This document shows, piece by piece, positions 36,541 through 45,872 of a stretch of DNA of 64,000 nt. Both the position numbers and the translations under genes were made by a program. Numbering within the stretch: the stretch's first letter is position 1; each line of letters starts with the position of its first letter. The stretch lies in assembly GCA_040384645.1 (NCBI GenBank), contig JAZKIX010000069.1, forward strand, positions 1 through 64,000. Reading direction: 5' to 3'. Source of the stretch: JAZKIX01 sp040384645 (GTDB taxonomy: Bacteria; Pseudomonadota; Gammaproteobacteria; Burkholderiales; Burkholderiaceae_D). The notes beneath the pieces were generated by a model that saw only the letters and a program-made list of their open reading frames with translations, did not search any database and had not been told where the DNA came from.

Positions 36541-38652
36541 TCAAAGATGTTTAGTTGCATTTGGAGAAGACATCCCGCGCTGCAAGCTCAACACAAAACT
36601 GACGCCATCCATAACATTTTGTACACCGATGGTGCCACCCATTTTTGCCATATAAGTTTTTGCCACAAACAAACCTTGCCCACGATTGCCATTGGCGGCG
36701 GCACGAACTCGCGCCTGTTCCCGAATGCAGTCAGTTNNNNNNNNNNCGCCGTATTCAAAAATCTTATCAATCAACTCCCCATCGATGTGCGGACCAAGAT
36801 TGCGAACCGTGATGTTGGCCGCCATTTCGCTGGTGTGCAACTCGAGCGTGATCGCTGAATCGGGCCAGCGGTAGCGTTCGGCATTGCGCAGCACATGGGT
36901 TACCACATCTTCGAGTGAATATTCGTCAGCCCTGACCATCACCACGCCGTCGCCAGTAAAGTGGACATTGGCGATGCCGACGCAGGGCGCGTTCTCAGCG
37001 ATGTTTTTCAGGAAGGCGACGATATCGATTTCACTCACTTGCAAGACCGTGGACTGGAACGCTTCGCTCGGCGAGGCGCTGCCATACAGCACACGGATTG
37101 CCTGCTGCATGCGATGGATATAGCGATTGCTCTGGTTATCTGTGCCGCCATGCAAGGCCATCAACGACTGCAGCGGTGACATGATTTCATGCCCAACCGC
37201 GTGCCACATTTGTTTTTCCTGTTCGGCGCGTATGCCTTCACGCTCGACATCTTCTTTTACCCGGCGCAGCAAATCATGCAGGCAACTGGCGAGCACCCCC
37301 AGTTCGTCGGCGCTACGCAGGTCGCCGATATCAAAGCGTTCCAGGTCGCCGGCATTTTTTACCGATTTCGATAAGGAGGTGGCGCGTTTGGTCAGGATGG
37401 TGATGCGGTGAATAATCCCCACTTCAATCAATAGCCATGCAAGCAATAGTGCCAGCAACATTGCGCCGACAAACCACGACACCCGTGTCGCCACCACGCT
37501 CAGGCTCTTGCTGACGCTACGTACATCGCCCTTGAGAAAGATGTCGTAGCTATCGAGCGGGGTGCTAATGACTTCCATACTTTCCAGCGGCGTATCGTAT
37601 TCCTCGACCGGTAGACGGCGTATCAGGCGCGTCAACACATTCCACGATTCTTCGGCATGTTCAACCGTGCCGGATAGTTGGATCAAGTCGCGTTTGCCAG
37701 AGCGGTTGCTGATGCGCAGCGTTTCGCCCGGCAGCAGTAAGGACTGCAAATCGTTCAGTGAAAAAGGCGCTGCGGTTGGCTCGTTCTGGCTATCGAAAAT
37801 CGGCACCTCGCTATTCGGCGGCAGCACCGACAAGCTTACTTGAATCTGTTCCAGATCTTCGGGCGGCCATACTGGACGTTTCTTTTCAAACAGTGCTTCT
37901 TGTAAAACCGCAATCGGTAGTCGTAAGGAAAAAAACGCATCTTTCTTGCAAGTGTGGTCGGCGTTATCCTGTTCGGCCTGATTGCACACCGATTTTTGCC
38001 ATATCCAGCCACGGAATTCCTTCACCGGCCGCGCATTTGGTTTGTTGGCATCGGCTGCCAGAAATCCCGTCAACCTGCCGCGCAGGCCTTGGCTTTTTTT
38101 GCCAATGGGGGGGTCCTCTTCAAACGGTGCGATCCAGCTATAGCTTTGCCCTCGCAAGGCGACGTTGACTTGTACCCGGTGCGACAGGCTCAAAATTTGC
38201 TCGCCGCGTTCATGCGATACCAGCGTCGTGCTGGCAAAATTGCCAGCAACGTAAATGAATCCGCCAGCCCAAGGGTTATTGCCGATGCCGACACAGAGCG
38301 AACCCTCGGTGCCATATTGCAGCAAGCAACCCGACATGGCGATGGCTTGCTGCACCTTGCCCTGATCATCGAAATCGAGTGCGGAAAATGGCAGTAACAA
38401 AGGATGCAACACGGTGTTTTTGATCGCTGCTGGCGGATTGAGTAGTGCCAGTTGGCCGGCTGGATGGCGCAGTGTGGCCGAAATTTGCTGGCGGGTTTTC
38501 TTAAAACTGCTTTGATAATTGTTATAACTGAGTTGCTTTTCCTGTTGCAAGACCGATACCGCCAGCGCTACCGTTGCTAGCGCCAATATCAGAAAAGCGC
38601 CACGAAACAGCAAGCGCAGGCGATAGCGCGCCAGCACCGCAAACAGCTTCAT
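36541..38652 (-). CDS. Sensor histidine kinase, crossed by a small gap
   Basis: A membrane sensor kinase of about 703 residues. There is a helix near the N-terminus (LLFRGAFLILALATVALAVS), a large periplasmic sensor region (about 35-380), a second helix (WFVGAMLLALLLAWLLIEVG), then HAMP-like sequence, an H-box with GHEIMSPLQSLMAL, an N-box DVVTHVLRNAERY and a G-box NRGQGLFVAKTYM. A 10-N gap (36737-36746) lies just before the G-box; the frame is kept. The start at 38652 overlaps the regulator's stop as ATGA; the frame is open further upstream inside the regulator gene. The signal sensed is unknown. Confidence 0.92.
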   Translation of the reverse strand: MKLFAVLARYRLRLLFRGAFLILALATVALAVSVLQQEKQLSYNNYQSSFKKTRQQISATLRHPAGQLALLNPPAAIKNTVLHPLLLPFSALDFDDQGKVQQAIAMSGCLLQYGTEGSLCVGIGNNPWAGGFIYVAGNFASTTLVSHERGEQILSLSHRVQVNVALRGQSYSWIAPFEEDPPIGKKSQGLRGRLTGFLAADANKPNARPVKEFRGWIWQKSVCNQAEQDNADHTCKKDAFFSLRLPIAVLQEALFEKKRPVWPPEDLEQIQVSLSVLPPNSEVPIFDSQNEPTAAPFSLNDLQSLLLPGETLRISNRSGKRDLIQLSGTVEHAEESWNVLTRLIRRLPVEEYDTPLESMEVISTPLDSYDIFLKGDVRSVSKSLSVVATRVSWFVGAMLLALLLAWLLIEVGIIHRITILTKRATSLSKSVKNAGDLERFDIGDLRSADELGVLASCLHDLLRRVKEDVEREGIRAEQEKQMWHAVGHEIMSPLQSLMALHGGTDNQSNRYIHRMQQAIRVLYGSASPSEAFQSTVLQVSEIDIVAFLKNIAENAPCVGIANVHFTGDGVVMVRADEYSLEDVVTHVLRNAERYRWPDSAITLELHTSEMAANITVRNLGPHIDGELIDKIFEYGXXXXTDCIREQARVRAAANGNRGQGLFVAKTYMAKMGGTIGVQNVMDGVSFVLSLQRGMSSPNATKHL
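36737..36746. other. Scaffold gap (10 N)
   Basis: Ten N between the N-box and G-box of the kinase domain; little seems lost. Confidence 0.99.
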
Positions 38653-39491
38653 CGCACTTTCACGCCGGATGGCAAATCGACCCAGCGAAAGCCGCGCATC
38701 GGCACGTTTTCGATGCATTCAAAGTCGGCATCGATCTCGCGGAATGCTTCGCGGATGGTGCTGACATGCTTCCGGATATTGTCGCGGTTGCGGCCGCTCT
38801 TGACCACTTGATATAAGTCTTCATACGAGACCACCTGGCCACGCCGCGCAAACAGCGCCGCCAGAATCCGCTGTGCCGTCAGCGGCAGGTTGATGCGCTG
38901 GCCGCGCCAGATCGGCGTGCGCTGACGTAGCGGATCCATGCTCAATTCATCGGTCGGGATCGCCGGTCTGATCTTGTTATTGCTCTCTTGATGTTGCTTG
39001 CGCTCTTTAACGGCGCGCAGGATTTCCAGAAAGGTGTCGATGAAATCGGATTCTTCAAACGTGGTTTTTTGCAGATAATCCCACGCATCCAGCGCCTTCA
39101 TGATGCTGCGGTAAATCGTCGCCGGCATGGCCGACACGACCAGTACCGGTGTGGCGTGATGCTTGTTGATGGCATTGATGATGGCGACGCCGGCATGGCG
39201 TTCGCGGCCCAGTTCGATATCTAAGACCACCAGATCGTATTGCTCGCGTGCGATGGCCGCTTCCGCATCGTCACGGTTAAACCATTGATCGACACGGATG
39301 CCTGGCCGCGCCGCCTCGATCCACCCTTTTAACTGATTGCTGGTGGGCAGATCGTCTTCTATCACTGCTACTTTTACCACGGCACGCTCCGGCAAGTATC
39401 CATCGTCCAGAGTATAGCCACGCTTTGCCTGGAATAGGCGCAAGCGGCCTGTGAGCTTTTCTTCACGCGCACGATTGGCTTTTTCCGACAT
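38649..39491 (-). CDS. Response regulator with winged-helix output domain
   Basis: A 280-residue partner of the kinase. The receiver domain begins at VVKVAVIEDDLPTSNQLKGW with the phospho-acceptor Asp in YDLVVLDIELGRE. The C-terminal OmpR-type winged helix covers about 190-275 (TAQRILAALFARRGQVVSYE, then NRDNIRKHVSTIREAFREID). The start at 39491 is a choice among in-frame codons: the longer frame to 39629 has Cys-rich residues unlike the family. It is divergent from the SPFH gene at 39648, which could be a target. The regulator and kinase overlap by four bases. Confidence 0.9.
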   Translation of the reverse strand: MSEKANRAREEKLTGRLRLFQAKRGYTLDDGYLPERAVVKVAVIEDDLPTSNQLKGWIEAARPGIRVDQWFNRDDAEAAIAREQYDLVVLDIELGRERHAGVAIINAINKHHATPVLVVSAMPATIYRSIMKALDAWDYLQKTTFEESDFIDTFLEILRAVKERKQHQESNNKIRPAIPTDELSMDPLRQRTPIWRGQRINLPLTAQRILAALFARRGQVVSYEDLYQVVKSGRNRDNIRKHVSTIREAFREIDADFECIENVPMRGFRWVDLPSGVKVR

Positions 39492-39647
39492 AGGAACGGG
39501 TACGCCCTTGCAATGATGTTTCTGGCCCCGCCCACGCATTGAAAGCTCCGCGCTAGCTGTCGCAAGATGTGTCGGAGGGAAATGCAATGCTGCAAGACAA
39601 AAGTCGCAGCGCAACCCCTCACTTTTCAACCATCTTGGAGCACTGTC

Positions 39648-40926
39648 ATGTCAGACCGTATTAAATCCATCGTGCAAGCTGTCCGTTCGACTTTGTCGTC
39701 ACACTTTTCCAAAGGCGCTGCCGGTGTCACATCCGGATTGCAAGCGGGCTCAAATTCCGCACTGATTAGTAAATCGAGCCGCAATTATTTGCTGACGCTG
39801 GGTTTGATTGGTGCAGTCGGCTACGCGCTCTACACACATCCGCCGATGCAGCGTATTGCGCGTGGTGAAGTCGGCATCAGGATCNNNNNNNNNNCTGATG
39901 CGCGATGGCACCGTGTTCGTGTTGCCCGGTTTGCACGAATTGCGCCAATACTCCTTGCAAGATCAAACTTATCGCCCGGCGCGTAGCGGCAAGGCCGATG
40001 GCGATGCAGTGTTCCAGTCGATTGAAGGCTTATCGCTTGGCGTCGATTTGACGGTGCGTTATGCCATCGACCCTGCCGCGCTGGGCGTGATGTCAAAAAG
40101 CCTGCCGGAAGATATCAACGGCCAACTGGTCGATCCGATGGTGCAGGGCGTGATTTACAAGGCTTTTACCAAATACACCGTGCGTGAAATTTTTTCATCG
40201 AAGCGGCAAGAAATCCAGCAGCAAATCGAAACGGAATTAAAGCCCAAACTTGCCGCAGAAGGCATATTGCTGCGTAGCGTCATGATAGGCAAAATCGACT
40301 TGCCGCAAGACTACAAACGCGGCATGGAAAAATTATTGGCCGAAGAACTCGAATCGGAAAAAATGCGCTACACGCTCGACCTCAAGGAAAAACAAGTCAA
40401 ACAAACTGGGCTGGAAGCAGAAGCCGATAAAGTGCGGCGCGAAACAGCCGCCCAAGCTGCCGCCAACGAACAAGTCATCGCCGCCAAGGCGCAGGAAGAA
40501 GCCATGAAACACGTCTTGCCCTTCAAGCAAAAACAAATTGAACAACGCCAGTACGAAGCCGAAGCCGAAAAAATATCCCGTATCAAAACCTCCGAAGGCG
40601 CAGCCCAAGCCCGCATCATAGAAGCCTCCGGCGAGGCCGATTCGCGTCGCAAACTGGCCGACGCTGAAGCCTATCGCCAAGAACTGGTTGGCAAAGTAGC
40701 CAGTGCGCAGTTGGAACGAGATGGCGCGCTGCTGACCAAACATCCATTGCTGATCCAAAAGACCATGGCCGATAAATTGTCGGACAAGATTTCCGTCATC
40801 ATTGCGCCGCCACCGGCCGATGGTGGCTTTATCGGATCGGCATTGCTGGGTGCTGGCAAGGTCAATAAAACGCCGCTGAAAAATGCACAAGCCGATGTCG
40901 AAACCGTCAGCGAAGAAAGCCAATAA
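39648..40926 (+). CDS. SPFH/band-7 (prohibitin-like) membrane protein, with gap
   Basis: A protein of about 425 residues anchored by one N-terminal helix (YLLTLGLIGAVGYALYTHPP). The band-7 domain runs to about 220 (SLGVDLTVRYAIDPAALGVM, then VREIFSSKRQEIQQQIETEL). A long charged coiled coil follows and a C-terminal region (HPLLIQKTMADKLSDKISVI). Such proteins form membrane rings or scaffolds. A 10-N gap (39885-39894) removes part of the early domain and shifts the frame: the first half reads in one frame, the second in another. TTGGAG precedes the ATG. The next gene starts 3 bp after the stop and is probably its partner. Confidence 0.9.
39885..39894. other. Scaffold gap (10 N)
   Basis: Gap after RGEVGIRI in the SPFH gene; the ten N are not the true length because the frame changes across them. 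Confidence 0.99.
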
Positions 40927-40928
40927 TC

Positions 40929-42335
40929 ATGCTCGCCACCATCGCCCTACTGGCCATCGTCACCCTCGATCAAGCCTCGCTGCGCGCCGCCCCGCGCGAT
41001 GCCGCGCAGCAGCAGGCCGTCTTGTGGCAAGGCGACAGCCTGGAAATCCGCGGCCAAAAAGCCGACTACCTGCAAGTCTACGATCACCGGCGTGAACGGG
41101 CCGGCTATATCAAGGCTTCGCAAGTGCGCTTGGTATCGCTGCAAGCCGACGATGCGCAAGAAGCCCTGGCCGTGGTGCGCTTCCTGCGTGACACGCCCGG
41201 TGCGGAAGCGCTTGGCATTAGCTACACCGCCGCGTTTTTAAAAGCCGCGCCGGCTAGTGCCATCGGCCCGGAAGCCTTTGACGCGCTCGGCAGCATGGCA
41301 GAGCGACTGGCGCGCCGCGCCTCATCGCGTAAGCCCAAGCAAGACGATGGCGTAGTCGCCGCCCATCTGGAAGTGGTGGCCCAATACGGTGTCAATATCC
41401 ACGGTTATGAACGTGATGGCCGTATGCGTCTGTGCTACGACGGCGAGGCATTCCGCCGCGTGCTGGCGCTGAACGCCAGTAATGAGCAAAAAGCCCGCGC
41501 CGCGCTGGCACTGACGCGACAAGATTGCATCGACCCCGCCATGCGCCCAAGCGAACGTAACAGCCTCGATCTTTGGCGCGCCGAAGTGCTGGACAAGGTC
41601 ACGCTGACCGACGTACCGGAATATCTAAAAAACCGCTTGCATATGCGCCGCGCTGGCGTCTGGTCCAGCATCGCCTACCAACGCACGCGCAAAGGCGACG
41701 CCGCAGCCGAAGCCGCCGCCCAGCGCGCCCTGCAAGAGCTGGCCGGCGTCAACAAGACAGAACTCACCGACGAAGACGGCGCCGCCTACAGCGATGCCGC
41801 CATGCGCGTCGGCGCCACGCGCTGGGCAGCAGAAACGGCTGTTGCAGCCAAGCCCGGATTGAATATCGTCACCAGCCCCGGTCAGCCCGGCGAAACCTGT
41901 GTCGCCCTGATCGATGCCGCACATCCAGCGCAAAATCCGCTGGTAAAACGTTGTAGCTATGGCGTGGTATGGACCGCATCGGCTCGAGCCAATGCCGGCA
42001 ATACCGCTTTGAGTTTGGCGGTGCAACCGATGGATGGCTGGCGCGAGCTTTGGTTATTCCACCAAGGTAGCAATGGCTGGATCATCGACGTCTTGCCGCC
42101 GGCGATCAGCGATCCCGATCTGGGTTATGTCGAATTTGCCGGTTGGATTCCCGGTGTCAAAAAGTTGCTGGTCGCACGAGAAGTTAAAGTCGATGGCCGT
42201 TTCAAACGCAGCTTCGACGTAGTCAATATGGACAGCTTGCAGGTGGAAAATTCTGCCGATAAGCCCGGCTCTCTAAACGTCTTTTACAAATGGCAAGATG
42301 CCGTGTGGAAGCGGCAATCTGTGATGTTGCGTTAA
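40929..42335 (+). CDS. Exported protein with SH3-like N-terminal domain, SPFH partner
   Basis: A 468-residue protein with a short N-terminal signal (MLATIALLAIVTLDQASLRA), then a small SH3b-like part (LEIRGQKADYLQVYDHRRER), a helical middle with basic and acidic stretches and a C-terminal beta-rich part (WRELWLFHQGSNGWIIDVLP). I recognise no enzyme motif. It starts 3 bp after the SPFH gene stop, so the two are made together, and a joint envelope role is likely. The function is unknown. Confidence 0.8.
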   Translation: MLATIALLAIVTLDQASLRAAPRDAAQQQAVLWQGDSLEIRGQKADYLQVYDHRRERAGYIKASQVRLVSLQADDAQEALAVVRFLRDTPGAEALGISYTAAFLKAAPASAIGPEAFDALGSMAERLARRASSRKPKQDDGVVAAHLEVVAQYGVNIHGYERDGRMRLCYDGEAFRRVLALNASNEQKARAALALTRQDCIDPAMRPSERNSLDLWRAEVLDKVTLTDVPEYLKNRLHMRRAGVWSSIAYQRTRKGDAAAEAAAQRALQELAGVNKTELTDEDGAAYSDAAMRVGATRWAAETAVAAKPGLNIVTSPGQPGETCVALIDAAHPAQNPLVKRCSYGVVWTASARANAGNTALSLAVQPMDGWRELWLFHQGSNGWIIDVLPPAISDPDLGYVEFAGWIPGVKKLLVAREVKVDGRFKRSFDVVNMDSLQVENSADKPGSLNVFYKWQDAVWKRQSVMLR

Positions 42336-42400
42336 GGCCGGGGCGTGAAATATGAGACTGCGAAAAGCAAGGGAAGACAAAATTCTGTTTCAAAGCTGAG

Positions 42401-42485
42401 AAATATACTCACAGGTGTATTTTTAAAGCCGCAATAAATACGTGCGGAAGATGGCATATTTTTACTTATACTCCATATATATTGT
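42401..42485 (+). repeat. Three-hairpin dispersed repeat, copy 3 of 7
   Basis: The first hairpin is ATAC/GTAT with outer A/T pairs and one mismatch. The middle stem CCGCA/TGCGG (five pairs) is the best of the family. The third hairpin is degenerate (ATA...TAT) and followed by a T-rich end. It begins 66 bp after the stop of the preceding plus gene and ends 24 bp before the next. Confidence 0.75.
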
Positions 42486-42508
42486 TATTTATTACTTGGA
42501 AAACCTCT

Positions 42509-42877
42509 GTGAATGCAGACGACATTGTTTCAACTCCAGCACGTTTGCCTGCTTCAAACATCTTTGTTCGTGCATGGCGAGGGGAACAAAGTTTGCCGAT
42601 TGTCTGGTGGGGATTCGGGCTGGCTTCAAGAGCGATATTTGGGGTGCTCGATTCCAGCTGGGTGCTTCACAACGTTTTTCGAAACAGTGCGATTGCAGCA
42701 ATTGTTGTGAGCTGCGCCGCACTGCTGACCCGGATTGTTTGGAGCGTCATGGTATGGCGCTGTGCACCGAATACCGTAGAAAAAGGGTGGAAGTGGGTAG
42801 TGAGAGGATTGGTCATTGCGGGCTGGTTGGGCTTTGCCTTGGTTGTGACACGAGCAATCGTTTCCGACATGGCGTAA
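42509..42877 (+). CDS. Small membrane protein, unknown function
   Basis: A 122-residue protein starting with GTG at 42509 (GGA about eight bases before it). It has the block LPASNIFVRAWRGEQSLPIV and two or three hydrophobic segments (AAIVVSCAALLTRIVWSVMV; VVRGLVIAGWLGFALVVTRA). I recall this RAWRGE-type opening in short membrane proteins of Oxalobacteraceae without known function. The start is uncertain; the frame is open a few codons further up, into the repeat. Confidence 0.6.
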   Translation: MNADDIVSTPARLPASNIFVRAWRGEQSLPIVWWGFGLASRAIFGVLDSSWVLHNVFRNSAIAAIVVSCAALLTRIVWSVMVWRCAPNTVEKGWKWVVRGLVIAGWLGFALVVTRAIVSDMA

Positions 42878-42989
42878 CGCAAAAAATCTGCTTAAGCGCC
42901 TATTGTTGGCGCCGCAGGCGATACCGATTTGACGATTGTTGACCATTGTTAATCGCAGTAAGTTTGGCAAATATAGGTACAATGTCGGC

Positions 42990-43250
42990 GTTTTGGTGCT
43001 CGTGGACAATTCTTTTGGCCACAGTTAAACGGGAAACACGGCATCGGTGAAGCTTTCAAGACGCTCTCATCGGCCAACGTGTGCTGCCCCCGCAACGGTA
43101 AAACAAGCGTTTATAGAATTCAAAAATTTTGCGTCGCAATGCGCGGCTGAACAGGATTTTTGCAATCGTATCGACAAACGATCTCGCTATCCACTGTGCC
43201 TGTTGCATGGGAAGGAGAGATGGTTTTGCTTGTTAGCCCGGATACCGGCC
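42990..43250 (+). ncRNA. Cobalamin riboswitch upstream of btuB
   Basis: An untranslated leader of the cobalamin riboswitch family. The diagnostic core TGCTGCCCCCGCAACGGTAA lies at 43082-43101, with an upstream GGGAAACACGG (43030-43041), CCACTG at 43191-43196 and the B12-box-like GCATGGGAAGGAGAGATG at 43205-43222, closed by AGCCCGGATACCGGCC. It would switch off btuB, and perhaps the following genes, when adenosylcobalamin is plentiful. A TACAAT about 42979 may be the -10 box. The stretch 43251-43411 between it and btuB holds no gene. Confidence 0.95.
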
Positions 43251-43411
43251 AAGATAGGTGGAAGTGTGCGAACGGGGCGTTTCGCGATCACGGATCGTGG
43301 CTGCTTGTGTCGCATGCATGGCCCATTCGTTTTCAATGAACCTCATCGCATCTTCCTTTGATTTCGACCTGCGGGGACGCAGGCCGGACGGTTCCTACTT
43401 GAAACGATCTC

Positions 43412-45388
43412 ATGACTTTGTTGACCTCACGCCGCGCCTTGCCGGCTTTCCAGCCGCTGTTGCTGGCTTCTCTTTTATCGGCCAGCTTTGCCCCGGCGCT
43501 GGCGCAAACTGACACCGGCACCTTGCCGCTGGTAGTGGTCACCGCCTCGCGTTTTGCCAGCGATGCAGCCGATATGCCGATTGCCGCCAGCGTGATTACG
43601 GCACAAGACATCCGCGCTTCCGGCATCGATAATGTCAACCAGGCGATTCGCCAGATCGGCGGCGTATATGGTCGCCAGAGCAGTTACGGCACCCAGGATT
43701 TCGATCTCGACTTGCGTGGTTTCGGCACCAATAGCAGCCAGAATCTGGTGGTCTTGGTCGACGGCGTGCGCTTGTCGGAAAATGAACTCTCCACCGCCTC
43801 GCTGTCATCGATTCCTATCGACACCGTCGAGCGCATCGAAATCATGCGTGGCGGCAGCAGCGTCTTGTACGGCGACGGCGCTACCGGCGGCGTGATCCAG
43901 GTCATCACCAAGCGCCCAAAAAACAATGTCACACAGGGCTCGGTCACGGCGGAAGTGGGCCAGTTTAATCACCGCGCCTTGCGCGCCTCGGTTGCCAAAG
44001 CATGGGATGGTTTTGCCATTGATGCACACATTAGCAAGATAGAAGCAGATAACTTCCGCGACAACAATAAAGTCGATCAAGAAAATTTCAGCGGCGGTGC
44101 GCAATGGTCGGGCAAAGACACGCGCGCCGGCCTGCGGGTCGATGTGGCGCGCCAAAAATCCGGCTTTGCCGGCGCCCTGTCGCTGGTGCAATTCGAGGCC
44201 AATCCGCAGCAAACTTTAAGCCCGAAAAATTTCGGCAATATCGACACCAACCGCATCACCGCATTTGCTGAACACAATATGGGCGCGTTGTCGCTGGCGG
44301 CTGAATTGTCGCATCGCGAACGAAAGTCGGGCGCGGCGTATTTTTCCGATAGCTACGGCGATTCGATCTCGACCTATAGCGGCAAACAAACCCAATTTTC
44401 GCCACGCCTGCGCTATGTCAATGCGTTTGGCGCGGTCGCCAACGAGTTGGTCGCCGGCGTCGATTTGATACGCTGGAATCGCGTCACCGACAGCAGTTAT
44501 TCGCAAGCCGATACCTCGCAAACGTCCAAGGCGCTCTATCTGCGCGATGAAGTGCGCTTCGGTGCGGCGCGGCTCGCGCTGGGCGCGCGGCATGAGAAAT
44601 TCGACAAGGATTCCATCGATCCTGCGCCGTATTCCACCGCCACTTACGAAACTTCGCAATCGCTCAACGCGTGGGAATTACAAGGCAGTTTTGCCGCCAC
44701 GCCATTGATCGAACTGTTCGCCAAAGCCGGCCAAAGCTACCGTGTCGCCAACGCCGATGAAAACGGCTATACCGTGGTGCCGAATGAGCCGATCAAGCCA
44801 CAGTTGTCGCATGACCTGGAACTGGGCCTGAGCGTTGGCAATACTGCGCAAAAAGTAACGGCGCGCGTCTTCCGCCATCGCCTACGCGATGAAATTTATT
44901 ACGACCCGACCGCCAACGGCGGCTATGGCGCCAATACCAATCTCGACCCGACGCGGCGTCAAGGGCTAGAACTCAGTGCCTATGCCAAATTGGCAGAGGC
45001 GGTCGCGGTATCGGCCACCCTGCAACACGTCAGCGCCACCTTTGTCGATGGCCCTAACACCGGCCGCGAAATGGTGATGGTGCCAAAGAACACGATGACC
45101 CTCGGCCTGAACTGGAAACCGAGCGACAGCCAGAGCGTGTTCGTCAGCGCGCAATGGGCCGATGCCCAACGCTACGGCGGCGATTTTGCCAATCAGTGCG
45201 GCGCTGAAATCCCTGCTTTCGCCAGCTTGGATGCACGCTACGCCAATCGTTTCGGCGCATGGGAAGTGGCGGTCAGCGGTACCAACCTGACTGACAAGAA
45301 TTATTTCAGCAATGCGTATGGTTGCAAGTCCGGGATTTATCCAAGCGCCGGCCGGCAGTTGAAATTGTCGGCGCGGGTTGAGTTTTAA
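43412..45388 (+). CDS. btuB: TonB-dependent vitamin B12 outer-membrane receptor
   Basis: A 658-residue outer-membrane transporter with a signal peptide (about 1-31, ending APALAQ), a TonB-box-like region (LPLVVVTASRF), a plug domain with DVNQAIRQIGGVYGRQS-type sequence and MRGGSSVLYGDGATGGVIQV, then a 22-strand type barrel ending in the expected aromatic (LKLSARVEF). The cobalamin riboswitch directly in front and the btuC/btuD genes behind it fix the substrate as a corrinoid. The size is typical. Confidence 0.95.
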   Translation: MTLLTSRRALPAFQPLLLASLLSASFAPALAQTDTGTLPLVVVTASRFASDAADMPIAASVITAQDIRASGIDNVNQAIRQIGGVYGRQSSYGTQDFDLDLRGFGTNSSQNLVVLVDGVRLSENELSTASLSSIPIDTVERIEIMRGGSSVLYGDGATGGVIQVITKRPKNNVTQGSVTAEVGQFNHRALRASVAKAWDGFAIDAHISKIEADNFRDNNKVDQENFSGGAQWSGKDTRAGLRVDVARQKSGFAGALSLVQFEANPQQTLSPKNFGNIDTNRITAFAEHNMGALSLAAELSHRERKSGAAYFSDSYGDSISTYSGKQTQFSPRLRYVNAFGAVANELVAGVDLIRWNRVTDSSYSQADTSQTSKALYLRDEVRFGAARLALGARHEKFDKDSIDPAPYSTATYETSQSLNAWELQGSFAATPLIELFAKAGQSYRVANADENGYTVVPNEPIKPQLSHDLELGLSVGNTAQKVTARVFRHRLRDEIYYDPTANGGYGANTNLDPTRRQGLELSAYAKLAEAVAVSATLQHVSATFVDGPNTGREMVMVPKNTMTLGLNWKPSDSQSVFVSAQWADAQRYGGDFANQCGAEIPAFASLDARYANRFGAWEVAVSGTNLTDKNYFSNAYGCKSGIYPSAGRQLKLSARVEF

Positions 45389-45465
45389 GGCACACTTGGT
45401 CCTTTAAATGCATTGTGATGACAGTCAATGCGTCTCCGAGGGAGTCGTATTGATTGTCTGGGGGT

Positions 45466-45552
45466 AAAATAATACACGGGGGTGTATTATTTTATGCCCA
45501 ATAGATACGTGCGGGGTGATAGGTATTATTGGTGATACTCCCTATATTTGTG
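45466..45552 (+). repeat. Three-hairpin dispersed repeat, copy 4 of 7
   Basis: It has the longest first hairpin of the family: TAAAATAATACA (45465-45476) paired perfectly with TGTATTATTTTA (45483-45494), loop CGGGGG. The middle stem is imperfect; the third hairpin is GGTAT/ATACT-type. It begins 78 bp after the btuB stop, in the same orientation. Confidence 0.85.
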
Positions 45553-45597
45553 CAATAGAGTAGTTAATTGTTTCATTGGCTTTGATTGTTTTGCCTC

Positions 45598-45870
45598 TGT
45601 CTGAACCAAGCCGGGTTTCGCCCCGGCAGGCGAGTACCTTCTTTTACTTCGCCACGTTGCACGCCGCAAAATAAGGTACCAAGAAAAGGCGACCGCAAGA
45701 CTTGCCCTGCGGGTGCTGTCGCTTTCGCTCCCTCTGCCCGCTTGCGGGAGAGGGCTGGGGAGAGGGTTTTAAGTGCTCGACTAGCATCAGATAATTTTTT
45801 ACTACGCCACGGACCGACCGAAACCTATCCGTTTCCTTGCAGGGCGCCCCGACTGCCCTTTTGAAAAGGG
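45598..45870. repeat. Intergenic dispersed-type element with strong hairpin
   Basis: Non-coding sequence between the three-hairpin repeat and btuC. It holds a strong hairpin (CCCTCTGCCCGC / GCGGGAGAGGG, about 45730-45754) and CCCCGGCAGGCGAGTACCTT-type text that I recall from common dispersed intergenic sequences of proteobacteria. The terminal GCCCTTTTGAAAAGGGC (about 45855-45871) is another palindrome. Only one copy is in the window, so its repeat status rests on recall. Confidence 0.45.
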
Positions 45871-45872
45871 CA

